NCBI GenBank assembly: GCA_964478515.1
Contig: CAYZIL010000011.1
Coordinates: 1-60,558 of the forward strand
Direction: 5' to 3'
Length of the DNA: 60,558 bases
DNA from: HGM13233 sp964478515
Lineage (GTDB): Bacteria > Bacillota > Clostridia > Oscillospirales > Ruminococcaceae
Within the stretch, counting starts at the first letter, position 1. The number at the start of each line of letters is the position of its first letter. The translations under genes were made by a program, and so were the position numbers. This document shows positions 1 through 7,905 of this stretch, in pieces. Below the pieces are notes generated by a model. The model did no database searches and had not been told where the DNA came from. It saw nothing but the letters and a program-made list of their open reading frames with translations.

Positions 1-46
1 ATCGGTGTGCGCATACAAAGAGAAGATTGAACAAATGCTGAGGTGA
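1..46 (+). CDS. 3' end of an upstream gene (partial)
   Basis: An open frame (second frame) enters from the left edge and encodes SVCAYKEKIEQMLR before a TGA at 44-46. The stop overlaps the GTG at 43-45 of the next frame (GTGA), a spacing typical of translationally coupled genes. Too little is visible to name a product. Confidence 0.35.
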   Translation, partial: SVCAYKEKIEQMLR

Positions 47-450
47 CAGCGATGGGAGAGATTATTAAGAGCGACAGCGGCAAACTGGTGGGTCTGCTTC
101 ACGGAAATAACGCCGGGCTTGCTATCCCGCAGCCGTTTGAGCGCGACATCTTTCTGTTTGATACCCACGTTGCCGGAACGACACACGTTGAAGGCGTTGA
201 GGAACTCGCAGAGTATTTATGCTTGGAAGACAGACTGGATTTTTTCCGGGAGCCGGACAACCCTTACGACCGCCAGGCGATAGTAATAAAGACTGTCGAC
301 GGCGCTAAGGTCGGCTACGTTCCGCGGGCGGACAATGCGATTTTCTCCCGGCTTATGGATGCCGGAAAGCTGCTGTTCGGCAGGATATCTCTAAAAGAGA
401 TGAACGGCAAGTGGCTAAAGCTGAGTATTAAAGTTTTTCTGCACGAGTAG
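43..450 (+). CDS. HIRAN-domain protein
   Basis: Small (135 aa) protein matching the HIRAN family, a DNA-binding fold that in other proteins recognises 3' ends or stalled forks. Seen here: FDTHVAGT near residue 40, the family's REPDNPYDRQAI stretch near residues 70-81 and VGYVPR near residue 92. It stands alone, with no helicase or nuclease domain, as in many Firmicutes. The GTG at 43 overlaps the stop of the preceding frame; an ATG nine bases later (52) is an alternative start. Function beyond the fold is unknown. Confidence 0.75.
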   Translation: MTAMGEIIKSDSGKLVGLLHGNNAGLAIPQPFERDIFLFDTHVAGTTHVEGVEELAEYLCLEDRLDFFREPDNPYDRQAIVIKTVDGAKVGYVPRADNAIFSRLMDAGKLLFGRISLKEMNGKWLKLSIKVFLHE

Positions 451-571
451 GCGGTATATTACAGCTGAGCAAACAGTTGTGTGGCACTTCATATTTGTAA
501 TGTTGCTGTACAGCAGATGACCTGCAGAGTGCGGCGGACGCGCCGGCAAGTGCCGCAGGGCACAAAAAAGC

Positions 572-600
572 TTGACATCGGGCCGCCGGTATGGTAGGGT
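572..600 (+). promoter_or_regulatory. Promoter of the nucleoside hydrolase operon
   Basis: Perfect -35 TTGACA (572-577), 17-bp spacer and a weak -10 TAGGGT (595-600). Transcription would start near 606 and give a leader of about 160 nt containing the hairpins described at 614-740. Confidence 0.55.
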
Positions 601-613
601 GAGCCTATAAAAG

Positions 614-740
614 AAATGCGTGGTGCGTTTACACCGCGCATTTTATATTTTGAAGGTTTTTGGGCGTAGTGCGTTTGACACTGCGCCCTTTTTTTAACAA
701 AGGTGTATAAAAGCACCTGCCGAAAAAGCAGGGCGCTTTT
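614..740 (+). promoter_or_regulatory. Three-hairpin leader with internal terminator
   Basis: Hairpin 1 is a 12-bp stem (614-625 with 632-643) and hairpin 2 a 10-bp stem (662-671 with 679-688) followed by seven T, so hairpin 2 is an intrinsic terminator inside the leader. Both have similar tips: GTG, loop CGTTTA or CGTTTGA, then CAC. Hairpin 3 pairs 709-714 with 735-740 and 716-720 with 728-732, and competes with an AGGTG/CACCT pairing (701-705 with 714-718). The start codon at 766 lies beyond all three. I do not recognise a riboswitch class. Confidence 0.55.
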
Positions 741-765
741 AAATAATTATCGAGGAGAGGTTCAT

Positions 766-1548
766 ATGAGGCGTATCATCATCGACACGGACGGCAATTT
801 TGAGGCGCTGGCGGCAATCGGTGTAGCCCTGCGGGACAAATCGGTCTGCGTGCAGGCTATCACGACAGTTGCGGCCCGGCTTTCGGCGCAGGAGGCCGCA
901 CTTAATGTTCGCGCGGCACTTGCAGCACAAGCAGCGGAACACGTCAAAATCTACCGGGGTTTAGAGCGTCCCCTTGTCAGCAGGAATACCCCGCTAAAAC
1001 AGGACAGACACAAGCTTCTTGAGAGCGTCGACCGTACGGCAGCTCTCCACCCGAAATCCGCAGTCGACGCGCTTATAGAACTGTCCCAAACAGGGGAAAT
1101 TGAGATTATCGCCGCGGGACCTATGACCAACATTGCTTTGGCTATCACCAAAAACAAAGCGGCAATGTCCCGACTCAGCAAGATTACCATGCTTGCCGGA
1201 ATGATTTTTCACGGGGATGTGGGGCCGCTGTCCGAATACAATTGCTTTACGGACCCGTATGCCGCCGACTGTGTTTTGAAAAGCGGTCTCAATATCACCA
1301 TTGTCCCCATAGACGTCGGAAACCTCAGCGAGCGCATGAAGCTGGCGCTGCACCCCGAGCTTGTCAAAGTGCAGTACGACTCGTATACGCGCATTGAAGT
1401 CGACGGCGAGCTGACTTTTGGCGCGTGCGTCAATGACGTCCGCAACAGGAACAGACAGGAATTCGTTGCGCAAAGCAATGTAATGCACCCGTTCAACTGT
1501 AAGCTCGTTGCCGACAACACCGCTGAAACAATCACGATGGAGGCCTGA
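766..1548 (+). CDS. Nucleoside hydrolase-like protein, degenerate active site
   Basis: Inosine/uridine-preferring nucleoside hydrolase (IUNH) fold, 260 aa against about 310 usually. The family's Ca-binding DTDxGxDDA loop is reduced to DTDGNFEAL at residues 8-16, so two of the metal aspartates are gone; AAGPMTNIA and EYNCFTDPYAA are retained, and the C-terminal part that normally supplies the catalytic His/Asp segment is missing. It is likely inactive as a hydrolase, or uses another chemistry (inference). Start chosen for the CGAGGAGAGG ribosome site at 751-760. Five bases separate it from an intact paralogue, so the two probably act or are regulated together. Confidence 0.75.
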   Translation: MRRIIIDTDGNFEALAAIGVALRDKSVCVQAITTVAARLSAQEAALNVRAALAAQAAEHVKIYRGLERPLVSRNTPLKQDRHKLLESVDRTAALHPKSAVDALIELSQTGEIEIIAAGPMTNIALAITKNKAAMSRLSKITMLAGMIFHGDVGPLSEYNCFTDPYAADCVLKSGLNITIVPIDVGNLSERMKLALHPELVKVQYDSYTRIEVDGELTFGACVNDVRNRNRQEFVAQSNVMHPFNCKLVADNTAETITMEA

Positions 1549-1552
1549 AACC

Positions 1553-2503
1553 ATGAAAAAGACAAAGTTGCTGATAGATACCGACTGCGGTTCCGACGAC
1601 GCCGTGGCGCTGATTATGGCGCTGCGGGACCCCCAAATTGATGTGGTTGCGTTTACTATCCCCTCCGGCAACTGCGAAATGAACCAGGCGGCGGAAAACT
1701 GCCTGCAGAGCATTCTTTATGCCGACACATATAAACCGCCGGTTTTCAAGGGAACCTGTCTTCCGCTGTGGGCGGATTATGAAAACGCCGAGCAGGTACA
1801 CGGTATTGACGGCATGGGCGACTGCGAGTGGCTGCGAAAACCGACCGACAAGGCGGAACAAGAGAATGCCGTCGACGCAATGCTGCGCATTGTCAGCGAA
1901 GGCGAAAGCGACATTGAAATTCTTGCTATCGGGCCGCTGACAAATGTCGCGACCGCAATGCTTTTGCAGCCGGACGTCATGCGCAAGGTTCCGAAAATTA
2001 CGATTATGGGGGGCGCTCACCCGTACAACAACCCCCACACTACAAGCGCAGAGTTCAATATTATGTGCGACCCGGAAGCGGCGAAAATAGTATTTGAGTT
2101 CGGCGTCCCTATTGTGCTCGCGTCTTTGGAGGCTTGCTGGTTTGACATGCGCTTTTCGGAAGAAGACATTGCCAGATTCAAGAACACCAACGAACTCGGG
2201 GCGTTCTGTATGGACATCAACCGCACAATTATTGAGCTTTCGCGGGAATTGCACGACGGCGCAGGAAGTATGGACTTGCCGGACGCGGCGGCGTTCACAT
2301 GCATTACCCGCCCGGAGCTCATAGAAGTCGGATTCGAAGCGAACACGCGCATTGAAACGCAGGGCACATATACGCGGGGCGCGACGATTTTCGAGACAGA
2401 AGAGCACCATTACTCCGACACCTTCGTTGCGAACTCCTACGTCGTTACGCGCATGGACGGCGTCGGCTTCAAAGACTATCTTATGGCGCTGATAACCGAC
2501 TGA
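1553..2503 (+). CDS. Inosine/uridine-preferring nucleoside hydrolase
   Basis: Cytosolic enzyme expected to cleave the N-glycosidic bond of nucleosides to base and ribose. The 316-aa protein carries the metal-binding DTDCGSDDAVAL (residues 9-20), AIGPLTNVA, GGAHPYNNPHTT and EFNIMCDPEAA, and a C-terminal MDLPDAAAF stretch in place of the usual HDP motif. ATG 1553 is preceded by a GGAGG-like site that overlaps the end of the degenerate paralogue just upstream, so both sit on one transcript ending at the terminator at 2548-2589. Substrate preference (purine or pyrimidine) cannot be read. Confidence 0.9.
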   Translation: MKKTKLLIDTDCGSDDAVALIMALRDPQIDVVAFTIPSGNCEMNQAAENCLQSILYADTYKPPVFKGTCLPLWADYENAEQVHGIDGMGDCEWLRKPTDKAEQENAVDAMLRIVSEGESDIEILAIGPLTNVATAMLLQPDVMRKVPKITIMGGAHPYNNPHTTSAEFNIMCDPEAAKIVFEFGVPIVLASLEACWFDMRFSEEDIARFKNTNELGAFCMDINRTIIELSRELHDGAGSMDLPDAAAFTCITRPELIEVGFEANTRIETQGTYTRGATIFETEEHHYSDTFVANSYVVTRMDGVGFKDYLMALITD

Positions 2504-2547
2504 AAGGCCGGATTTGTGCACAGACAAACACTAAACTTATGCCGCTG

Positions 2548-2589
2548 GCAAAGGCCGCAAGTTCCGGTGAACTTGCGGCCTTTGCTTTT
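2548..2589 (+). terminator. Terminator after nucleoside hydrolase operon
   Basis: Perfect 17-bp stem (2548-2564 with 2569-2585), CGGT loop, then TTTT. Closes the 766-2503 transcription unit. Confidence 0.85.
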
Positions 2590-2772
2590 ACAACATAATT
2601 AGATAGCGGGCGCACATGGGTCCAGAACGGTGCCGCGCGCAGCTTGGCGGCACCACCGCCCGCATATTGCCGGAAATACATTTAATTGTTATAATATGCT
2701 AGTAAACTTGCTTCGACACCGGAAAAAATTTTTGAAAGCGCGGGCGTTTTTAGTGTTTGTAATATGTCTTTG

Positions 2773-3003
2773 TCAGTCGCCTTCGTCGCTGAGCGCGTCG
2801 GGGTCGTATTCAAGCAGGTCTCCGGGCTGACAACATAAAGCAGAGCAAATGCCGCAAAGGGTGGAGAAGCGTATTGCCTTGACCTTTCCGGTTTTCAGGT
2901 TGGAGAGGTTGACGTTGGCAATTCCCACCCGGTCTGCCAACTCATTAAGCGACATTTTTCGCTCAGCCATCATGCGGTCAAGCCGCAAAATGATTTTTCC
3001 CAT
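2773..3003 (-). CDS. Small XRE-family (Cro/CI-type) transcriptional regulator
   Basis: 76-aa protein that is almost only a helix-turn-helix domain: MSLNELADRVGIANVNLS (residues about 17-34) is the HTH, ending with a PGDLLEY tail typical of the YozG-like group. It lies 9 bp behind the DUF2975 membrane protein in the same operon, a pairing seen in many Firmicutes. With two matching palindromes around the operon promoter it is most likely an autoregulator (inference). Confidence 0.85.
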   Translation of the reverse strand: MGKIILRLDRMMAERKMSLNELADRVGIANVNLSNLKTGKVKAIRFSTLCGICSALCCQPGDLLEYDPDALSDEGD

Positions 3004-3012
3004 TGCCGCTCC

Positions 3013-3558
3013 TTACAGTGTTGTGTCCGCTTGCTCTTGCAGCGCACAGCCATATTTGAATACCATCGACATGGCGAATAAAACCAGAACCGCAATTATG
3101 GAGAAACCGTCAGCAAATTCGGCCGAAAAGGGAATACCTATTATTACCGCGCAGGTTTTACCGACAATTTGACCTGCCATTGCCGGAACGACAGAAACAA
3201 TTATCATCCAGATTGCCATTTTTTTGAACAGTTCGGCATTCTCTGCTGTAAAGGGGGTGTAGCAGTCGCGAATATTGGCAAACAAACGCATCAGCAGGCG
3301 CATTACGGTAATTAAAAGAGCGCAGCTGGTAAGCGCGTACGCCATAGTTCCCCAGACAGTGGCAATATTCCCGTCCGTTTTTGCAAGCAGAAGAGTAACA
3401 CCGTTGCCAATATCAAAATTCATACTTCCGGTTACAGCAAGACATACCATTGCACACGCGGCAATGCACACGCCGACAATTGCGGCGATAAAGCCGATTT
3501 TTGCAAAAACATAAATAACGTGGGAAAACTTGCGAAGGGTTGCCTGTGTCTTTTCCAT
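3013..3558 (-). CDS. DUF2975-type integral membrane protein
   Basis: 181-aa hydrophobic protein with about four membrane segments (residues about 15-43, 68-95, 114-136, 152-170) and the ANIRDCYTPFTAENAELFKKMA stretch between segments 2 and 3 that marks DUF2975 proteins. Function of the family is unknown; it is usually encoded next to a small XRE regulator, as here. First gene of a two-gene minus-strand operon driven by the promoter at 3617-3645, with an AAGGAG-like site just before the ATG. Confidence 0.8.
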   Translation of the reverse strand: MEKTQATLRKFSHVIYVFAKIGFIAAIVGVCIAACAMVCLAVTGSMNFDIGNGVTLLLAKTDGNIATVWGTMAYALTSCALLITVMRLLMRLFANIRDCYTPFTAENAELFKKMAIWMIIVSVVPAMAGQIVGKTCAVIIGIPFSAEFADGFSIIAVLVLFAMSMVFKYGCALQEQADTTL

Positions 3559-3589
3559 AATGATGTCTCCTTGTAAATCATTTAATATT

Positions 3590-3604
3590 TAACGATAATC
3601 GTTA
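3590..3604. promoter_or_regulatory. Operator 1 of the DUF2975/XRE operon
   Basis: TAACGATAATCGTTA, a perfect 7-1-7 inverted repeat, placed just downstream of the -10 element, so a bound protein would block initiation. A near-identical copy lies at 3654-3668. Confidence 0.65.
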
Positions 3605-3616
3605 TTTGATGATTGA

Positions 3617-3645
3617 AGTATAGCACCGCTGTTTGCGCATGTCAA
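3617..3645 (-). promoter_or_regulatory. Promoter of the DUF2975/XRE operon
   Basis: On the minus strand: -35 TTGACA (3645-3640), 17-bp spacer, -10 TATACT (3622-3617). Flanked on both sides by the two palindromic operators. Confidence 0.85.
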
Positions 3646-3653
3646 CACTTTTT

Positions 3654-3668
3654 TAACGGTAATCGTTA
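3654..3668. promoter_or_regulatory. Operator 2 of the DUF2975/XRE operon
   Basis: TAACGGTAATCGTTA, a 7-1-7 inverted repeat with one mismatch, upstream of the -35 element. Its centre is 64 bp (about six helical turns) from operator 1, so two dimers could lie on the same face of the DNA and loop across the promoter. Confidence 0.65.
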
Positions 3669-3669
3669 A

Positions 3670-4016
3670 ATAATTTACGAGATACTTGCTAACGGCAACA
3701 CTGGGACGCTAAGTGTAACCGTGTTTCGCGCACAGCCGTTTTTTGCATTTAATAAGGAGTGTATATATTATTGGCATGACCTCGCAGCCGGCAAGCAAAC
3801 CCGCAAGACGGCATTGGCACACAGCGCGCGGCGGCGTCTGGCGTACACTGCCAAGCCGTGCTTTTTGGCGGCGCAAAGGCCGCAACTCCGACTGACAAGA
3901 CTTGAGAGCAACACCTTTTTTTCAACGCCGCACGGCGCTGTGCGACTGCTTAACGGCGCGCAAGGTTCGGCGGGCTGATAATTGCAAAGTCAAAAAAACA
4001 AAGCGGAGGTGTAAAG
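3670..4016. other. Intergenic stretch, no supported gene
   Basis: No convincing gene. A 39-codon frame (3776-3895, Arg/Trp-rich) lies 16 bases after an AAGGAG and was not accepted. Runs of short GC-rich complementary segments exist but I cannot assign an RNA family. An AAAGCGGAGG ribosome site (3999-4008) belongs to the next gene. Confidence 0.4.
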
Positions 4017-4454
4017 ATGAAAAGTAAATACTACGGAAGCGAATATGGCGCGACTGCCCGGGCCGACGGGAAAAAACACAAGATAAACACTGTTGACGAA
4101 CTGTATGCGGTGTTGCGGCAGTGCTGGAGAAAGGACACGGCATACCCCAGCTGTCAGGCGGAATGGGTTGAAGACGACCCCACCTACGGCCAGTGCGCAA
4201 TTACCGCAATGCTGGTGCATGACATGTTCGGCGGCACGATTCATCGCATTCGCGTCTCGGGCGGCGGAACGCATTATTTCAATAAAATTGACGGCCACTA
4301 CATTGACCTGACGCGGGAACAGTTTGACTTGTACAATATACCGCTCGAATATGAACCCAACGAGGAAATGGACCGAAAATATTGCGGGAAGAACGCAGAC
4401 ACTCAAAAGAGGTACCAGCTGTTAGTACAGAACATTGCCGAATACCTTGGCTGA
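4017..4454 (+). CDS. YunG-like protein (transglutaminase/papain-like fold)
   Basis: 145-aa cytosolic protein matching the YunG family. The conserved elements are TYGQCAITA with Cys60, GGTHYFN with His86 and GHYIDLTREQF with Asp97, an order (Cys-His-Asp) that suggests a cysteine-hydrolase-like active site; activity of the family is not established. Start ATG follows GGAGG by seven bases. Stand-alone gene closed by the terminator at 4606-4647. Confidence 0.7.
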   Translation: MKSKYYGSEYGATARADGKKHKINTVDELYAVLRQCWRKDTAYPSCQAEWVEDDPTYGQCAITAMLVHDMFGGTIHRIRVSGGGTHYFNKIDGHYIDLTREQFDLYNIPLEYEPNEEMDRKYCGKNADTQKRYQLLVQNIAEYLG

Positions 4455-4605
4455 GGCGACAATAACGGCCGGCGCTGCCGGCTTGCGCAAGGCCGTGCTA
4501 TAAGGAACAGAAGCCGACGCGTTGCGCTTGTGTGCGACAGGTAATTTGCGCTTTATTATGCGTGGGCGCTTATATTTCGGCCTATATCTGCACCCCGGTT
4601 GACAA

Positions 4606-4647
4606 CCCCGAGAGAACGCGTTTATTTGGCGTTCGCTCGGGGTTTTT
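4606..4647 (+). terminator. Terminator downstream of the yunG-like gene
   Basis: 14-bp stem with one mismatch (4606-4619 with 4629-4642), followed by five T. Confidence 0.75.
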
Positions 4648-4796
4648 CAGAACATTTTTTTGCGGACATGGACCGGCGTGTTAGAGAAGTGATTCATTTG
4701 GCTTGTGCGCTGCTTTCGGCTAATAGACGCGCTAAAATACCCTGAAAACAGCGAATTAGACAAGCAGTCGATGTTTTCTTTGGCTATTCTCCATAA

Positions 4797-4825
4797 TTGA
4801 CTTTCAAAATACCCGGAATTATAAT
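4797..4825 (+). promoter_or_regulatory. Promoter of the MBL-fold hydrolase gene
   Basis: TTGACT, 17-bp spacer, TATAAT (4820-4825). The 150 bases between the preceding terminator and this promoter hold nothing recognisable. Confidence 0.8.
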
Positions 4826-4873
4826 TAATTACACAACAACATTACAAAACAAAATTATTAATCGGGGATTGGT

Positions 4874-5683
4874 GTGAATATCTTTATGAAGCACTTTTCG
4901 ACGCGCATTGCGGATGGAATTTTTCATATTGAGGATGAGAATGCCTGTTCGCTGTACGTTGTCGAGGGCACTCAAAAGGCGTTGGTTATAGACACCGGAG
5001 TCAGCGACGGCGTAAAAATAATGCCGCTTATCCGCAAGCTGAGCGACAAACCGGTAGAACTGGCTGCGACTCACGGCCATTTGGACCACATAGGTCATAT
5101 GGACGAGTTTGAAACAGTCTATATGAGCCACCGCGAGCTGCAAATACCAAAAGAAAGTTTTGGCGCTCTTACTGGAATAAAAAAAGAGGAAATTGAACGA
5201 ACGCGCAATATAACGAGCAAAGACGTTATTGACCTTGGCGAAAACAGCGTAGAGGTGTTTGAGGTACCGGGCCACAGTCCCGGTAGCGTTGTTTTTCTGG
5301 AAAAAAAGAACGGCTATCTATTTACCGGCGACGCTATCGGCAGCGGCTGCGGGGTGTGGATGCAGCTTCCCGGCTCGCTCAAACTCAGCGAGTACCGCGA
5401 AAGCCTTTTGCGTTTTCGCAAATGGCTTGTGGAGCAGAACAGAGCTCTGAAATTCTTCGGAGGCCACAACTTTCAGCAATTTCAATCGCCGCTCGTGCCG
5501 GGCCACAATCCGCTGAGCATAGGTCTTGTCTGTGATCTGACAGACCTCGTTGAAAAACTGCTCAGCGGCGAGATAGTGGGCAGGGACGCAAACGTCGACA
5601 AGACGTTCTCGCTCGAGCCCACGTTGTATGCCGGCTATGGCCGGGCGGAAATACTGTACAACCGGTCTTCCCTTGTCGGTTGA
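4874..5683 (+). CDS. MBL-fold metallo-hydrolase
   Basis: Cytosolic two-metal hydrolase of the metallo-beta-lactamase superfamily, 269 aa. Metal ligands are visible as THGHLDH (66-72), His134 in GHSPGS, Asp153 in TGDA and His198 in GGHNF, so the site is complete. The closest general type is the glyoxalase II-like group; substrate unknown. The GTG at 4874 is chosen because GGGGA lies five bases before it, whereas the in-frame ATG at 4886 has no ribosome site at proper distance. Monocistronic, upstream of the ABC importer operon, which has its own promoter. Confidence 0.85.
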   Translation: MNIFMKHFSTRIADGIFHIEDENACSLYVVEGTQKALVIDTGVSDGVKIMPLIRKLSDKPVELAATHGHLDHIGHMDEFETVYMSHRELQIPKESFGALTGIKKEEIERTRNITSKDVIDLGENSVEVFEVPGHSPGSVVFLEKKNGYLFTGDAIGSGCGVWMQLPGSLKLSEYRESLLRFRKWLVEQNRALKFFGGHNFQQFQSPLVPGHNPLSIGLVCDLTDLVEKLLSGEIVGRDANVDKTFSLEPTLYAGYGRAEILYNRSSLVG

Positions 5684-5753
5684 GTAATATTCGACAAATA
5701 ATTGCGAAAAAACCAGCGAAAATTACAAAACTCACGGCAGTGCCGAATTTTGA

Positions 5754-5782
5754 TTGACTTTGGGAAAAAGCGGTTCTACAAT
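5754..5782 (+). promoter_or_regulatory. Promoter of the sugar-type ABC importer operon
   Basis: TTGACT (5754-5759), 17-bp spacer, TACAAT (5777-5782); transcription start near 5789. Confidence 0.8.
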
Positions 5783-5845
5783 ATGTAATGTAATGTTGTT
5801 GCAAAACTAAATGGTAAAACACTGGAGTTTAGATAGGAGAAAATT

Positions 5846-6808
5846 ATGAAAAAGGTTATCTCAGTACTCTTGGCACTCACCATGATTTTTTGCCTTACTG
5901 CTTGCGCAGGCGGCAGTGAGGGCGGCAGCGGCGAAGACCCCATTAAAGTAACGTTTGTCGGCATTATGTCGGGCGGCATGTGCTGGGGCGTTGCCGAAGA
6001 GGCCTTTATGGCCGCGTGCGATGAACTCGGCTGGGACGGCCAGTATGTAGCCCCGTCCGACGCCAACGACACCACAGTTATGGTTGAGCTCGCCGAGACT
6101 GCCATTACCAACGGCACCGACGTGCTTATCGGACCCTTCTACAGTGCGGACATTTTCGGCGACGTCTGCAAAGCTGCAAAAGAGCAGGGCATTTATGTTG
6201 TCACCACCAACTGCTATATGGGCGAGGAGTACCAGGACTTTTGGATAGGGACCGAGGCCGCGGGCATGGGCGTAAACCAGGCCAAAGCGCTCGTAGAGCA
6301 AGTGGGCGACGCGGAATGCTCGGTAGTTTATATGCAGACCGGCGCCACCATTGAAACGCAGAACGAGCAGTTTGCCGCTTTTTCCGATTATCTGGCAGAT
6401 TACGACAACATCACCGTTTTCGGCCAGCAGTACTGTGACTCGCAGGAAGTGGTAGCCGCTGAGCTTATCAGCAACCTTGTCAAAGCCAATCCCGAAATCA
6501 ACGCCTGTGTTGCCGCAGACGGCAACGGCTGTGTCGGTGTTGCCAACTATATTGACGAGCAGGGCATTAAAGACGACTTCTATTATGTCGGCATCGACGC
6601 CGGCACTGAAGTTATTCAGTACATGCTCAGCTGCGTTATTGACGTCACCGTCATGCAGGATTTCGAGACCATGGGCCGCGAGTGTGTTATGATGACAAAA
6701 AGTCTGATGGACGGCGAAGAAGTGGCTTTTGCCAACGACTCGGGCGCAATTTTCCTCTATCCCGACGAAGCGGAGCAGTTTGCCATAGATAACGACATCG
6801 CTATCTGA
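5846..6808 (+). CDS. ABC importer solute-binding lipoprotein, RbsB-like
   Basis: 320-aa lipoprotein: lysine-start signal peptide and lipobox LTAC with Cys20, then a Gly/Ser/Glu linker and a two-lobed periplasmic-binding-protein fold of the RbsB/LsrB (Peripla_BP_4) type, with repeated GTDVLIGP and AADGNGCVGV elements. It would capture a sugar, nucleoside or related ligand outside the membrane for the permease at 6900 and ATPase at 7906. An intercistronic hairpin follows, so its transcript is probably more abundant than the rest of the operon. The ligand is not readable; the ROK regulator downstream favours a carbohydrate. Confidence 0.85.
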   Translation: MKKVISVLLALTMIFCLTACAGGSEGGSGEDPIKVTFVGIMSGGMCWGVAEEAFMAACDELGWDGQYVAPSDANDTTVMVELAETAITNGTDVLIGPFYSADIFGDVCKAAKEQGIYVVTTNCYMGEEYQDFWIGTEAAGMGVNQAKALVEQVGDAECSVVYMQTGATIETQNEQFAAFSDYLADYDNITVFGQQYCDSQEVVAAELISNLVKANPEINACVAADGNGCVGVANYIDEQGIKDDFYYVGIDAGTEVIQYMLSCVIDVTVMQDFETMGRECVMMTKSLMDGEEVAFANDSGAIFLYPDEAEQFAIDNDIAI

Positions 6809-6832
6809 CACCGGACCGCAGAGTTCAAAAAG

Positions 6833-6870
6833 CACAAAAAGGGGAGCGGTTACCCCGCTCCCCTTTTGTG
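6833..6870 (+). terminator. Intercistronic hairpin (partial terminator)
   Basis: Strong stem (6841-6849 with about 6855-6864, extended by A/T pairs and CAC/GTG at the base) ending in TTTT. Lies between binding protein and permease genes with no new promoter visible after it, so it probably lets some transcription through and stabilises the upstream message. Confidence 0.65.
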
Positions 6871-6899
6871 TTCCTAGTTGAGAAAGGAACTGAATCGTT

Positions 6900-7883
6900 A
6901 TGAAGCAAAGAAACAAGCTAAGCAGCTCGCTGTCCGGCTTTTTCTCACACACCGAAGTCGGCGTGCTTTTGCCGCTGTTGCTGTTGTTCTTTATTGTTGG
7001 AATGGTAAACAGAGACTTTTTTGCACTGGGCAACCTGGTTGATGTATTCCGCTCCGCAAGTTATACTTTTATAGTGGCCGCGCCGGTAACGCTCGTGTTA
7101 ATCTGCGGGGGCATGGACCTTTCCATAGGCACCGCCACGGCGCTGGGCAGTGTCGCGTGCGCGTGGGGATTGTCCGTACTCAAAATAGGCATATTTCCGT
7201 CAATAATGCTCGCACTGGCTGCCGGATTTATTGTTGGCGTAATAAAATCGCTTATGGTCGTATCGCTTGACATGCCGGCATTTATTATTACGCTCGGCGT
7301 CTCGAAGATAGTCGAGAGCTTTATACTTATAACTACCGGCGGAATTGCAATTGCCGGGTTCAGCAACGACGCTTTCAAAGTGTTGGGACAGGGCAAGGCC
7401 TTCGGTGTTGTCCACTGGACAATAATTATTGCCGTAATAATCGGTGTGGTGCTGCAAATTGTGCTCACCCGCACGACCTTCGGCCGCGCCGTATGCGCGG
7501 TGGGCGGCAACCGGGAAACCGCCAAGCTTGCCGGTATAAATATTCCAAAGACCAGATTTATAGTTGAAATTATGGTCTCCGTTTTCGCGGCCTTCTGCGG
7601 CGTGTGCATGTGCTCGCGTTTTAACAGCGGACAGACCGGCGTCGGTATTGGCACCGAGCTGACGACTATGGCGGCTGTCATAATCGGCGGCACTTCCATG
7701 TACGGCGGCTCGGGCTCTGTTTTGGGCTCGTTCCTCGGCTGTCTACTGCTTGCCGTTATCAACAACGGCCTCGTGCTTATGCGCGTTTCGACAAACTGGC
7801 AGGACATGATATTCGGACTTATACTCATCATATCGCTCATAATCGACAAGTTCCGCCGCCAGCGCAGCGGAAGCGGACTTTGA
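6900..7883 (+). CDS. ABC importer permease, RbsC-like
   Basis: 327-aa integral membrane protein with eight or more hydrophobic segments, of the BPD_transp_2 (ribose/galactose permease) type. The GGMDLSIGTA element (about residue 63-72) and the GRAVCAVGGNRETAKLAGI cytoplasmic loop that docks on the ATPase are typical for the family. Start ATG 6900 has GAGAAAGGA upstream. Followed 22 bp later by the ATPase gene; both would form the membrane part of the importer. Confidence 0.9.
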   Translation: MKQRNKLSSSLSGFFSHTEVGVLLPLLLLFFIVGMVNRDFFALGNLVDVFRSASYTFIVAAPVTLVLICGGMDLSIGTATALGSVACAWGLSVLKIGIFPSIMLALAAGFIVGVIKSLMVVSLDMPAFIITLGVSKIVESFILITTGGIAIAGFSNDAFKVLGQGKAFGVVHWTIIIAVIIGVVLQIVLTRTTFGRAVCAVGGNRETAKLAGINIPKTRFIVEIMVSVFAAFCGVCMCSRFNSGQTGVGIGTELTTMAAVIIGGTSMYGGSGSVLGSFLGCLLLAVINNGLVLMRVSTNWQDMIFGLILIISLIIDKFRRQRSGSGL

Positions 7884-7905
7884 GCCCGGCGAAGGAGAGC
7901 TTGAG

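Noticed and set aside
3776..3895. 39-codon Arg/Trp-rich frame
   Set aside because: Shine-Dalgarno is 16 bases from the ATG and no family is recognised; treated as non-coding.
3721..3978. 85-codon frame from GTG
   Set aside because: No ribosome site, no domain, low-complexity Arg/Ala content.
4648..4796. Possible gene or RNA between the yunG-like terminator and the MBL promoter
   Set aside because: No frame with a ribosome site and no stable structure seen.
5861..7033. 390-codon minus-strand frame
   Set aside because: Lies over the lipoprotein gene, whose lipobox and start are unambiguous; no ribosome site or family resemblance.
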